From positions 186,001-250,000 of the forward strand of contig NZ_JNYJ01000001.1 in the NCBI RefSeq assembly GCF_000716715.1: a DNA stretch of 64,000 nt, in the 5' to 3' direction. The translations under genes were made by a program, and so were the position numbers. This document shows, piece by piece, positions 16,565-24,827 of this stretch; the first letter of the stretch is position 1, and each line of letters begins with the position of its first letter. Under the pieces are notes generated by a model that made no database searches, was not told where the DNA came from, and saw only the letters and a list, made by a program, of their open reading frames with translations. The DNA comes from Dactylosporangium aurantiacum. GTDB taxonomy: Bacteria; Actinomycetota; Actinomycetes; Mycobacteriales; Micromonosporaceae.

Positions 16565-17488
16565 GTGCAGCAGAGCTTGACCGGTCAGGTGGTGCTGATC
16601 ACCGGCGCCGCGCGGGGCATCGGCGAGCACACCGCCCGCCTCGCCGCCGCCCGCGGGGCCAAGGTCGTCCTGGTCGGGCTCGAGCCGGACCGCCTCGCCG
16701 CCCTCGCCGCCGAGCTCGGCGGGGCCGCCTGGTTCCTGTGCGACGTCACCGACCAGGCGAGCCTCACCGCCGCCGTCGACGGTGCCGTCGCCGCGCACGG
16801 CCGCATCGACGCCGTCGTCGCCAACGCGGGCGTCGCCAGCCGCGGCACCGTCGCGACCGGCGACGTCGAGGCCCTGGTCCGCACCGTCGAGGTCAACCTG
16901 ATCGGCGTCCTGCGCACCGCCGCCGCCGTCATGCCGCACCTCATCGCGTCCCGTGGCTATCTGCTCATCGTCGCGTCCGCCGCGTCGTTCGCCGCGCTGC
17001 CCGGCATGGTGCCGTACTGCGCCTCGAAGGCCGGCGTGGAGCACCTCGGCAACGCCCTGCGCCTGGAGGTCGCCCACCACGGTGTCCGGGTCGGCACCGC
17101 CCACCCGTCCTGGATCGACACCGACCTCGTGCGCGACGCCCAGGACGACATGCCCACGTTCCGCGAGACGCTGCGCAAGCTGCCGCCCCCGCTCGGCTCC
17201 ACCACCTCGGTGCAGCGCTGCGCCGAGGCGTTCGTCGACGCCGTGCAGCGCCGCCGCCGCAAGGTCTTCGTGCCGCGCAGTGTCGCCGTCGTGTACTGGC
17301 TGCGCACGTTCTTCGGCAGCCGCCTCGCCGAGCGCGTCGTGGAACGGCAGGCCCGCACCAGTGTCCCCGCCATGGAGGAGCAGGTGCGCACCCTGCGCCG
17401 CGGCTTCGGCGCGCACACCGCGGTCGGCCTGCCGGTGCCGGGCGAGGCCCCGTCGCCGGGTTTCATCGCCGACCGCTACCACCGCTGA
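16565..17488 (+). CDS. Short-chain dehydrogenase/reductase
   Basis: 307 residues from the GTG at 16565, preceded by CGGGAGG. It is a classical NAD(P)-dependent SDR: cofactor motif TGAARGIG (residues 14-21), VVANAGVAS, catalytic Ser in VASAAS and the YCASK pair (Tyr-x3-Lys). The C-terminal 90 residues are longer than a minimal SDR and include VYWLRTFFGSRLAERVV, which may touch the membrane, as in SDRs acting on lipids. The substrate is unknown. Expression is probably controlled by the divergent TetR protein. Confidence 0.9.
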   Translation: MQQSLTGQVVLITGAARGIGEHTARLAAARGAKVVLVGLEPDRLAALAAELGGAAWFLCDVTDQASLTAAVDGAVAAHGRIDAVVANAGVASRGTVATGDVEALVRTVEVNLIGVLRTAAAVMPHLIASRGYLLIVASAASFAALPGMVPYCASKAGVEHLGNALRLEVAHHGVRVGTAHPSWIDTDLVRDAQDDMPTFRETLRKLPPPLGSTTSVQRCAEAFVDAVQRRRRKVFVPRSVAVVYWLRTFFGSRLAERVVERQARTSVPAMEEQVRTLRRGFGAHTAVGLPVPGEAPSPGFIADRYHR

Positions 17489-17526
17489 GCCGGCCCCCAC
17501 CGTCCCGGCGGCGGCGCCGGCCGCGG

Positions 17527-18177
17527 TCAGCCCGTGCGGCTCTCGTGGACGAGGATCGCGACCTGCACCCGGTTGGTGCAGCCCAGCTTCGTCAGGATCC
17601 GCGACACGTACGTCTTCACCGTCGCCACGCTCATCAGCAGCGCCGCGCTGATCTCGGCGTTGGACCGTCCCTCGGCGACCGACTCGGCCACCTTCAGCTC
17701 CGCCGGCGTCAGCGCCGTCAACGCCCGCACCGCGGCGGCACGACGCCCGGCCGTGTCGTCCCGCACGACGTGGGCGACGAGGCGGCGGACCACCGACGGC
17801 GACAACATCTGCTCGCCGGCCGCGACCCGCCGCACCGCGTCGAGGATCGCCAGCGGCGGGGTGTCCTTCAGCAGGAACCCGTGCGCCCCCAGCCGCAACG
17901 CCCGCAGCACGTGCTCGTCCGTGTCGAACGTGGTCAGCACCACCACCGCCCCCGGCACACCCTCGGCCCGCAGCGTCTCGAGCGCGGCGAGCCCGTCCAT
18001 CCGCGGCATCCGGATGTCCATCAGCACCACGTCGGGCCGGCTCGCCCGCACCACCCGGACCGCCGCCGCGCCGTCGCCGGCCTCGCCGACGAGCTCCAGC
18101 CCCGGGTCGCCGCCGAGCACCATCGCCAGCCCCGCCCGCACCAGCGCGTCGTCGTCGACGACCACCACCCGGATCAT
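17527..18177 (-). CDS. NarL/LuxR-family response regulator
   Basis: 216 residues from the ATG at 18177, which overlaps the kinase stop as ATGA. The receiver domain begins MIRVVVVDDDALVRAG, with the phospho-acceptor Asp54 in VVLMDIRMPRMDG and the lysine in FLLKDTPP. The LuxR helix-turn-helix is at about 150-205 (LTPAELKVAESVAEGRSN). It is the partner of the upstream kinase in a three-gene operon (membrane protein, kinase, regulator). Confidence 0.94.
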   Translation of the reverse strand: MIRVVVVDDDALVRAGLAMVLGGDPGLELVGEAGDGAAAVRVVRASRPDVVLMDIRMPRMDGLAALETLRAEGVPGAVVVLTTFDTDEHVLRALRLGAHGFLLKDTPPLAILDAVRRVAAGEQMLSPSVVRRLVAHVVRDDTAGRRAAAVRALTALTPAELKVAESVAEGRSNAEISAALLMSVATVKTYVSRILTKLGCTNRVQVAILVHESRTG

Positions 18178-19811
18178 TCCGGCCACGGCAGCCACGCCTC
18201 CAGATGGAACCCGACCTCACCGCACCGCGCCCCGCCGGGCTGGACCGCCGCGCCGGTCTGGACCGCCGCGCCGGGCTGAACCATAGCGCCCGGCTGGACC
18301 GACGCGGCGTGCTGCACCGCCGCGCCGGGCTGAGCCGTCGTGCCGGGCCGGGCCGTCGTGCCGGGCCGGGCCGGCGTCCCCGCTGGCCGGCGCGCCGCGG
18401 CTGGCTCGCCGGGCCCGGTGGCGTGACCCGGCGCCGGGCAGGGCTCGGCGTGGCGCGGGCCGTGCTCCAGCCGGCCGCCGGCCAGGGCGACCCGCTCGGC
18501 GAGCCCGACCAGCCCCGACCGCGAGCCGGGCAGCGCCGGGCCCACCGGGTGGGCCGGCAGCCGGTTGCGCAACCACACGTGCAGCTCACCGCCGCCGGTC
18601 CGGTCCAGGCGCACGGCGACCGCCGCCCCCGGGGCATGCTTGCGGGCGTTGGTCAGGCCCTCCTGCACCAGCCGGAACGCGGTCCGGTTGACCGCCGCCG
18701 GCAGCGTCGCCACGGCGCCCGTGAGCCGGTTCTCCAGGTAGACGACGGTGCCCGCGCGGCGCACCTCGTCGATCAGCTCGTCGAGGTCGGCCAGGTCCAG
18801 CCGCGGCCGCAGCTCGTCGTCGTCGCTGGTACGCAACACGCCGAGGATCTCCCGCAGCTCCTCCATCGCCTGGTGCGCGCTGGCCCGGATCGTGCCCCCG
18901 GTCTGCGCCACCTGCTCCCGGGTCAGGTCCCGGCGGATCTCCAGCGCCCCGGCGTGCAGGCTGATGAGCGAGATCCGGTGGGCGAGCACGTCGTGCATCT
19001 CCCGGGCGATCCGCTCCCGTTCCAGCCCCCGCAGCAGGTCGGCGCGCTGCCGTGCCTCGGCCTCGGCACGTACCGCCCGCACCCGCAGCGACGCGATCAG
19101 CTCCCGCCTGGTGCGCACCGTCACCCCCCACGCCACGACGATCGCCAGGATCGCGAGGGCCGCCGTGTTGGCGCCGACGACCCGCAGGTCCGGGTCCGGG
19201 TACCGGATCGTCAACGGGATGGCGACGACGAAGTGCGCCGCCGCGACGGCGACCGCCACCCGGAACCGCCGGTGCACCGCCACCGTGAACACGGCGATCG
19301 TCGTCGCCCCACCCACGAAGTCGGTCAACGCCGCCGGGACGAGCAGCAGCAGCGCCACATGTACCGGCCACCGCCGCCGCCACCACATGAGCACCAGCGC
19401 CGGCACCGCCACGGCGGCCGACAGCAGCAGCCGCTCCTCACTGAGGGTGCCGTTGTCCAGCCCGGACGAGGCCGCCACGACCATCGTCAACGCGGAGATG
19501 ACGAACACGCTGACGTCGACCGCCAGGTTCCGCGCCCGGCTCCCGGACGCACCTCCGCCCACCGCCGCGGTGGCGGTGCCACCGGCCCCGGCTGCCGTGC
19601 CCGAACCGGCACCGCGGGCCGTATCTGACGCGGCACCGCGGGCCGTGTCGGACGCCGCACCGCGGGCCGTGTCGGACGCCGCACCGCCGGCCGTGGCCGG
19701 ATCGGTGGTCGCCGCGCCGCAGGCGGGCGTGCCGTCAACCGTCGCGCCGCCGACCGCCGGGGCGTCGGCGTGGCCCGGGCCGGCGTGGGTGCTGCGGGCG
19801 GGCGGGCTCAT
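18174..19811 (-). CDS. Sensor histidine kinase, HisKA_3 type, with repeat insertions at both ends
   Basis: 545 residues from the ATG at 19811. A 95-residue N-terminal tail rich in Ala, Gly and Thr contains three exact copies of ASDTARGA. Six or so membrane helices follow, then the phosphorylation helix ERERIAREMHDVLAHRISL and a HATPase domain with N-box LVQEGLTNARKHAPG and the GLVGLAERVALAGGRLEHG motif. Just after this, before the last strand (GEVGFHLEAWLPWPE), about 80 residues of Pro/Ala/Gly/Gln hexapeptide repeats (AVQPGA-like) interrupt the domain. Stop and start overlaps tie it to both neighbours. Confidence 0.88.
   Translation of the reverse strand: MSPPARSTHAGPGHADAPAVGGATVDGTPACGAATTDPATAGGAASDTARGAASDTARGAASDTARGAGSGTAAGAGGTATAAVGGGASGSRARNLAVDVSVFVISALTMVVAASSGLDNGTLSEERLLLSAAVAVPALVLMWWRRRWPVHVALLLLVPAALTDFVGGATTIAVFTVAVHRRFRVAVAVAAAHFVVAIPLTIRYPDPDLRVVGANTAALAILAIVVAWGVTVRTRRELIASLRVRAVRAEAEARQRADLLRGLERERIAREMHDVLAHRISLISLHAGALEIRRDLTREQVAQTGGTIRASAHQAMEELREILGVLRTSDDDELRPRLDLADLDELIDEVRRAGTVVYLENRLTGAVATLPAAVNRTAFRLVQEGLTNARKHAPGAAVAVRLDRTGGGELHVWLRNRLPAHPVGPALPGSRSGLVGLAERVALAGGRLEHGPRHAEPCPAPGHATGPGEPAAARRPAGTPARPGTTARPGTTAQPGAAVQHAASVQPGAMVQPGAAVQTGAAVQPGGARCGEVGFHLEAWLPWPE
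18234..18377. repeat. 18-bp coding tandem repeat, eight degenerate copies
   Basis: Units of the form GCCGGGCTGGACCGCCGC run in phase with the kinase frame and give a hexapeptide repeat (roughly G-A-A-V-Q-P). They lie inside the ATPase domain, before its last beta strand. Confidence 0.85.
19609..19680. repeat. 24-bp coding tandem repeat, three copies
   Basis: Three 24-bp units beginning GCACCGCGGGCCGT encode ASDTARGA three times in the cytoplasmic N-tail of the kinase. The second and third copies are identical. Confidence 0.92.
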
Positions 19812-20488
19812 GAGCGCACCAACGGTCGCCAGTGCTGGGTGGTGCCGTCGTCGCGGACCGTGTACCCGAGCCTCTGCACCTCGTCGCGCAGCTCGGCGGC
19901 GTCGGTGAGGCTCTTGTTGGTCAGGGCGACCGCCCGCGCGGCGAGCACCGCGTTGACGGAGCCCGGCAGGTCCGGCAGGTCGGGCACCCAGCGCCGGAAC
20001 AGGTCCGCGTACGGGTCGCGCTCCAGCCACGGATACCCGTGCGCCCGGAACGCCCGGCCCACGCGGGCGTCGCCGGCGCCCTCCAGCCGCTCCCGGACCA
20101 CCTGCCGCGACTCCCGGTCGAGCACGACGAGGTGCCGCCCGTCGACGAACACGGCGGTGACCTCGCCCCGCGGCACCGTGCGCGTGGTGTCGCCCAGCCG
20201 CAGCCGCAGCCCCGTGCCGGCGACCGTGACCCGCAGCGTCTCGTGCACGGCGAGGAACGCGAGCACGAGACCGAGCAGCAGCCCCGCCCCGATCAGCGCC
20301 ACCCGCCCGAACCCACCGTCGAGCGCCGCGATGAGCCGCACCGGCCCACCGAACGGCACCCACGGCAGCCGCAGCAGCCACCGCGCCAGCACCGGCAGCC
20401 CCCACCCCGCGGCGAGCCCGACCAGGGGGAACCCCACCCAGATCAGCCACCGGTCGGCGCGCGTGAGCCCCAGCTCGTGTTCTGCCAT
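19808..20488 (-). CDS. YqeB-like membrane protein with PH-type domain
   Basis: 226 residues from the ATG at 20488. Two hydrophobic segments (WLIWVGFPLVGLAAGWGLP; ALIGAGLLLGLVLAFLAVHE) are followed by a soluble beta-rich part with LGDTTRTVPRGEVTAVFVDGRHLVVLDRES, a bacterial pleckstrin-homology-like pattern seen in YqeB-type proteins. The last 60 residues form a helical domain. It is the first gene of an operon with a kinase and regulator, whose start overlaps its stop (ATGA), so a role in the same signalling pathway is likely. No enzymatic motif is visible. Confidence 0.7.
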   Translation of the reverse strand: MAEHELGLTRADRWLIWVGFPLVGLAAGWGLPVLARWLLRLPWVPFGGPVRLIAALDGGFGRVALIGAGLLLGLVLAFLAVHETLRVTVAGTGLRLRLGDTTRTVPRGEVTAVFVDGRHLVVLDRESRQVVRERLEGAGDARVGRAFRAHGYPWLERDPYADLFRRWVPDLPDLPGSVNAVLAARAVALTNKSLTDAAELRDEVQRLGYTVRDDGTTQHWRPLVRS

Positions 20489-20495
20489 GTGACTC

Positions 20496-20501
20496 ACGGT
20501 A
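20496..20501 (-). promoter_or_regulatory. -10 box, TACCGT, leaderless-type
   Basis: On the minus strand TACCGT ends 7 nt before the ATG at 20488, with no ribosome-binding site between. Confidence 0.45.
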
Positions 20502-20696
20502 GGTAGGCGCGCCGCCCCCGCACAGTCTCCGAAAGTCGTCGCGTCGTCCATCCCGCCCAATCAGCTCGCCCCCCGCCGTGCCGCCCTTCCGCTGCGTCAC
20601 CCTCGCCGCCGGACCGCCTCCTGCCGCCCGTCGCGAGCGCCCTGCCCGTTCCTGTGACGTCGTGCGCCGAGGTGGCGGTGCCGGGGTGTGGGCCGC

Positions 20697-22043
20697 CTAC
20701 GTGGCCGCCGGGGTGATGTGGACGGACTCGACCCAGGCGGGCGGCTGCGGCGGGTCGGCCCCGATCAGTCCCGCGACGAGCCGGCAGGAGGTCGGCTCGT
20801 CCGGCCACGGGGTGTACCCGTCGGTGAGGACGACCACGATCTGCGGACGGTCCGGGGAGCGCAGCGCCGCGGCGATACCGACGCGCATGTCGGTGCCGCC
20901 GCCACCGCCGAGCTCCACCTGCTCCGTCTTCACCACGCGGGTCACGGCGTGCACGTCGGCGTCGCAGGCCACGACCGTGACCCGGTTGCCGCGGATGCCG
21001 ACGGTCCGCAGGACGCCGGTCACCTCGCTCAGGGCGGCGGCCAGGTCGTCGGTGCCCATCGAGCCGGACGTGTCGACGATGACCGCGACCCGCGGCAGCG
21101 GCCGGCGCAGGCTCGGCAGGACCACGCCGCGCATGGCGCCGGTGCGGCGCCCCGGGCGCGCGTACGTGTAGTCGACCGCCCCGCTGGCCCACGCGACCGC
21201 CTGGCGCAGCGCGCCGGTCAGCAGGCGGCGCCAGTCGACGACGGGCTCGGCGATCTCGTCGGCCCAGCGCTGCCAGCCGGCGGGCACCGTGCCCCGGGAC
21301 CGGACATGGGCGCGGATCGCGTCGGCGGTCTGCCGGCGGATCGCGACCGCCTCCACGTCACGGACGGCCGGACCTGCGTCGTCGCCGATCTCGCCGCGGA
21401 CGGGCAGGCCGTGCGCGCCGGACCCGCACTGCACCGGATGTGCGTGGGTGTGCGGGATCCCGGCCAGGTACTCCTCGAACAGCCGCCCGTCCGGCAGCCC
21501 GAACGTCGACGGCTCCACCCGCGACGCCGGCAGGGTCAGCCGGTCGGCGACGAGGTCGTCGTTGATCTCGCAGTCCTGGGCGAGGTTGACCCGCAGGTGG
21601 TCGGTGCGGTCGGCGGCCGGCAGCCGCTCGGCGCGGCCGTGGTGGTCGCGCAGCAGGTGCGCCACCTCGTGGATCCACACCCCGGCGAGCTCCTCGACGG
21701 CGTGCCGGTCGACGAACTCCGGCGAGACATACAGCCGCCACCGCCGGTCGACGCCCATCGTCGACAGGTGCCGGCTCGGCACGACCGACAGCGCGTAGAG
21801 CGCCGTGGCCAGGTAGGGCCGCAGCATCGCCGCCCGGTACCGCGCCGCGAGCAGCTTCGTGCGGTCCAACGCCCGCCCCGCCGGCACGACCTCCGCGGCC
21901 TCGACCCCCGCGGCCTCGACCTCCACCGGTGCAGCCTCCGCCGCCGCAGCCGCCGCCGCGACGTCCGCCGCCGCAGCCTCCGCCATCGCGGCGGTCGCCG
22001 GTGGACCGTCGGCCGGGACCGCCTCAGCGGGCAGACCTGTCAC
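20697..22043 (-). CDS. DUF2201-type zinc metallopeptidase-like / vWA domain protein
   Basis: 448 residues from the GTG at 22043, whose first bases are the MoxR stop codon (GTGA). After an Ala/Glu-rich N-terminal stretch (about 20-55) comes a metallopeptidase-like domain with HEVAHLLRDHHG (His125, Glu126, His129). The C-terminal domain is a von Willebrand A fold with the metal site DTSGSMG (Asp324, Ser326, Ser328) and VVVLTDGYTPWP. Such proteins pair with MoxR AAA+ ATPases, as here; the ATPase is thought to remodel or load clients on the vWA partner. The HExxH motif suggests proteolysis, but activity is not proven for the family. Confidence 0.87.
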   Translation of the reverse strand: MTGLPAEAVPADGPPATAAMAEAAAADVAAAAAAAEAAPVEVEAAGVEAAEVVPAGRALDRTKLLAARYRAAMLRPYLATALYALSVVPSRHLSTMGVDRRWRLYVSPEFVDRHAVEELAGVWIHEVAHLLRDHHGRAERLPAADRTDHLRVNLAQDCEINDDLVADRLTLPASRVEPSTFGLPDGRLFEEYLAGIPHTHAHPVQCGSGAHGLPVRGEIGDDAGPAVRDVEAVAIRRQTADAIRAHVRSRGTVPAGWQRWADEIAEPVVDWRRLLTGALRQAVAWASGAVDYTYARPGRRTGAMRGVVLPSLRRPLPRVAVIVDTSGSMGTDDLAAALSEVTGVLRTVGIRGNRVTVVACDADVHAVTRVVKTEQVELGGGGGTDMRVGIAAALRSPDRPQIVVVLTDGYTPWPDEPTSCRLVAGLIGADPPQPPAWVESVHITPAAT

Positions 22044-23227
22044 CGCAGGGCACCGGACAGGCTGAGAATGTCGATGAACGCGTCGATCGTCGCCGGCACC
22101 GGCCACGCCGGCTGGCGCATCGCGGCCAGGTCGGCGGCGGCCCGGGCCGCCACGTCAGGGACGCCGGCCTCGACGGCCTTGCCCAGCACGGTCCAGCCGG
22201 CCTCCCACCGCTCGCGGGTCGTGTTGCTCTGCACGGCGGACACGATCGCGGTCAGGAACGCCAGCTGCCGGTCGCCGCGCGTCGGCAGCTGGAACGCGTC
22301 GGGGTTGGCCAGGACCCGGTTGGGGTCGGGCAGGTCGAGCTCGTCGAGGTAGTTGACCAGCTCCAGGCCGGCGCCGTCGCCGATCGCGCCGATGAGCGCC
22401 GTGGACAGGGCGGGCCGGGTCGCGTCGCTGGCCATGCCGAACGTCAGCAGCCGCAACGCCATCTCCCACGTGCGCGGCGACGGCCACGCCCCGCCGCGGG
22501 CCTCGGCGTCGGCGGGCAGGTGGTGCGCCAGGCCTGGCCGGGCGGTGAGGAACCCCGACAGCGTGCCCCGGGCCCGCGCCAGAGCCGACGCCGACTTCCT
22601 CGGGTCGACGCGGGGGATGTCGGCGGTCGGCCAGGTGCCGGCGAGGCCGCGGGCGACGACCGCCGGATCGTGCGTCCAGTGCAGGTGGACGAACCGGTTG
22701 GCCAGCGGCGGGCTGAGGTGCCAGCCGTCGGCGGCGCTGGACGGCGGGTTGGCCGCCGCGACGACCCGCACCGCGGGCGGCAGCTCGAGGCTGCCGACGC
22801 GCCGCTCCAGGACCACCCGCAGCAGCGCCGCCTGCACGGCCGGCGGCGCCGAGGACAGCTCGTCGAAGAACACCAGCCCGTAGCCGCGCTTCGCCAGCCG
22901 GACCGCCCAGTCCGGCGGTGCCATCGGCACGCCCTGGGTCGCCGGGTCGTCGCCGACGACGGGCAGGCCGGCGAAGTCGGACGGCTCGTGGATGCTGGCG
23001 ATGACCGTCTCCATCGGCACCTCGAGCCGGTCGGCCAGCTGCTGCAGCGCCGAGGACTTGCCGATGCCGGGCTCGCCCCACAGCAGCACCGGCAGGTTGG
23101 CGGACACGGCGAGGGCGAGCGCCTCCAGCTGCGTGTTGTCGCGACGCTCCACGCGGGTCGAACGGGTCGCGGCGAGCAGCTCGTCGGCCGCGGCGAGCAA
23201 GGTCAGCGCCGTGGGTTCTGCGGTCAT
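22040..23227 (-). CDS. MoxR-family AAA+ ATPase
   Basis: 395 residues from the ATG at 23227, chosen over an ATG-like frame extension upstream because a TACCGT -10 box sits 7 nt before it. Walker A is WGEPGIGKSSA (Lys57) and Walker B is VFFDEL (Asp122-Glu123). Sensor 1 is VAAANPPSS, and PPLANRFVHLHW follows, as in MoxR/RavA ATPases. It is stop-start coupled to the vWA/metallopeptidase gene, the usual MoxR-vWA pairing. It lies 130 nt downstream of the ankyrin genes and has its own probable promoter. Confidence 0.92.
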   Translation of the reverse strand: MTAEPTALTLLAAADELLAATRSTRVERRDNTQLEALALAVSANLPVLLWGEPGIGKSSALQQLADRLEVPMETVIASIHEPSDFAGLPVVGDDPATQGVPMAPPDWAVRLAKRGYGLVFFDELSSAPPAVQAALLRVVLERRVGSLELPPAVRVVAAANPPSSAADGWHLSPPLANRFVHLHWTHDPAVVARGLAGTWPTADIPRVDPRKSASALARARGTLSGFLTARPGLAHHLPADAEARGGAWPSPRTWEMALRLLTFGMASDATRPALSTALIGAIGDGAGLELVNYLDELDLPDPNRVLANPDAFQLPTRGDRQLAFLTAIVSAVQSNTTRERWEAGWTVLGKAVEAGVPDVAARAAADLAAMRQPAWPVPATIDAFIDILSLSGALR

Positions 23228-23234
23228 GCGCGAC

Positions 23235-23240
23235 ACGGTA
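23235..23240 (-). promoter_or_regulatory. -10 box, TACCGT, leaderless-type, before the MoxR gene
   Basis: TACCGT on the minus strand ends 7 nt before the ATG at 23227. It suggests that the MoxR-vWA pair can be transcribed separately from the ankyrin/LRR/SDR genes. Confidence 0.45.
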
Positions 23241-23357
23241 GCCGTCAGGTACGACATTTCCCGACCCGATTCCCGGCCTCAGGACAGCGCCCTCAGCAAC
23301 GCCAGGTCAGGCACCACCGAGACAGTCCCGCAACGGCCCCGCCGCGGCAGCCACCGG

Positions 23358-24827
23358 TCACGGCAGGTCGGCCGGGTCGGCCCCCAGGCTCAGCAGCGCC
23401 TGGACCGCCTGCGGTGTCCCCCCGGCGGTGACGGCGTGCCACAGCGGCGACCGCCCGCCCCCGTCGCGCGCCTGCGGGTCGAGCCCGGCGTGCCGCAGCC
23501 GCGCCACCACCGGCTCCGGCTGCGGCAGCCACGCGAGCAGGTGCAGCAGCGTCCGGCCGGAGCGGTCCCGCAGGTGCGGGTCGAGCCCGGCGTCCAGCCA
23601 CGCGGCGAGCGCCGGCCCGTCACCGTTGACCGCGTGCTCGACGACGTCGCGCCGGCGCAGCCGCAACGCCTTCGGGGTCCACCCCTGGGGGCCGCGCCAC
23701 CCGGCATGGGCGGCGAAACACCCGCGCAGCGGCGCGCCGCCGAGCGCGTGCAGGGCCAGCTCCCGGCGGAGCTCCTCGGCGGTGTGGTGGCCGTCGCCGA
23801 GGACGTGCCAGACGCCCTGGCAGCGCACCCGGACCGGCGACATGTCCGGGACCGCGTCGGGCGGGCCGTCGAAGAGTCCGGCGAGACCGGGGAAGAGCGC
23901 GTCGCCGACGAGGGGGTGCAGGTCCTCCAGCGGCAGCAGCCGGTGCCGGACGAGGTCGAAGTCCACCGGCCGCTCGACGAGGACCACCGGCAGGTCCGGC
24001 GACGGCCGGTCGCCGCCGCCGTGGGAGACCCGCAGGTCCGGGTCGACGGTCAGCCAGGTGCCGGTGGTCGAGCCGAGCCGGACCCGGATCCGGTCGCCGC
24101 GGGCGGCCACCGCGGCCCGCACCCGGGTCAGGTCGACGCGGGCGTCGCGTAGGGACGACCTGATCCACGACCGCTGCTCGACCAGCGCCCGCAGCGGCTC
24201 CACGTCGAAACCGGCGAGGCTCCACGCGGCCGCCCAGTCGCCGGTGTCCTGGGCGGCGAGCACCCGCTCCGCGGCGGTCCACGCCGGCTCGGGCAGCCGC
24301 TCGCCGGTCGCGGTGAAGCCCGGCAGGTGCCCGTCGTACCCGCCGCAGCGCTCCAGCAGCGCACCGGCGTGCCGGCTGTCCCACCGTTCCCGGGCGTGCT
24401 CCAGGCCGTGCAGCGCGCCCAGCGGACCGGCGTCGTCGAGCCCGGCGAACACCAGCTCCAGGCGCCGGCTCGGCGTGCCGGGGTGCCGGGGACGCACCTG
24501 CAGCGCCTGCCGCCCGTGTACGGCCAGCGGCACCCCCGCCCGCACCACCGGCGGGTCGGGCACGGGCCGCAGCAGGTGCCAGCGCAGCAGGTCCGGGGCG
24601 AGGTGGCGCAGGTCGTCCTCGACGGCCGCGGCGACCTCGGCGCCGTGCTCCCGCCGGATCCGGGCCGGGTCGAGGGCGACGTCGACGCCGGCCGCGTCGC
24701 AGGCGCCGCGCCAGTCCCCGGCGAGCCGGCGCTCGGTGGCCCGCCCGATCATCCAGCGGGGCACCGCGAACTGCCGCAGCCGCCGCCACGCGCGCAGCTG
24801 CCTGGTCACCCGGAAACCGGCGTTCAC
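23358..24827 (-). CDS. Ankyrin-repeat protein (paralogue 1)
   Basis: 489 residues from the GTG at 24827, sharing bases with the preceding stop. The N-terminal third has a family motif, ERRLAGDWRGACDAAGVDV then HLAPDLLRWHLL, shared with the next gene upstream. The middle is an unassigned mixed domain that repeats parts of the motif (CGGYDGHLPGF; WAAAWSLAGFDV). The last 130 residues are ankyrin repeats (LDAGLDPHLRDRSGRTLLHLLAW; LRHAGLDPQARDGGGRSPLWHAVTAGG). Ankyrin repeats bind other proteins. No signal peptide or membrane segment is seen. It is part of the SDR-LRR-ankyrin operon, and the function is unknown. Confidence 0.8.
   Translation of the reverse strand: MNAGFRVTRQLRAWRRLRQFAVPRWMIGRATERRLAGDWRGACDAAGVDVALDPARIRREHGAEVAAAVEDDLRHLAPDLLRWHLLRPVPDPPVVRAGVPLAVHGRQALQVRPRHPGTPSRRLELVFAGLDDAGPLGALHGLEHARERWDSRHAGALLERCGGYDGHLPGFTATGERLPEPAWTAAERVLAAQDTGDWAAAWSLAGFDVEPLRALVEQRSWIRSSLRDARVDLTRVRAAVAARGDRIRVRLGSTTGTWLTVDPDLRVSHGGGDRPSPDLPVVLVERPVDFDLVRHRLLPLEDLHPLVGDALFPGLAGLFDGPPDAVPDMSPVRVRCQGVWHVLGDGHHTAEELRRELALHALGGAPLRGCFAAHAGWRGPQGWTPKALRLRRRDVVEHAVNGDGPALAAWLDAGLDPHLRDRSGRTLLHLLAWLPQPEPVVARLRHAGLDPQARDGGGRSPLWHAVTAGGTPQAVQALLSLGADPADLP

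Noticed and set aside
17489..17526. Terminator between the SDR and response-regulator genes
   Set aside because: GCCGGC strings occur at both ends but pairing is short and ambiguous in a nearly pure G+C stretch.
15866..18637. A 923-codon minus-strand frame ending in the TetR protein
   Set aside because: Only the last 204 codons match a TetR regulator; the rest is antisense to the SDR gene and out of frame with the response regulator and kinase genes.
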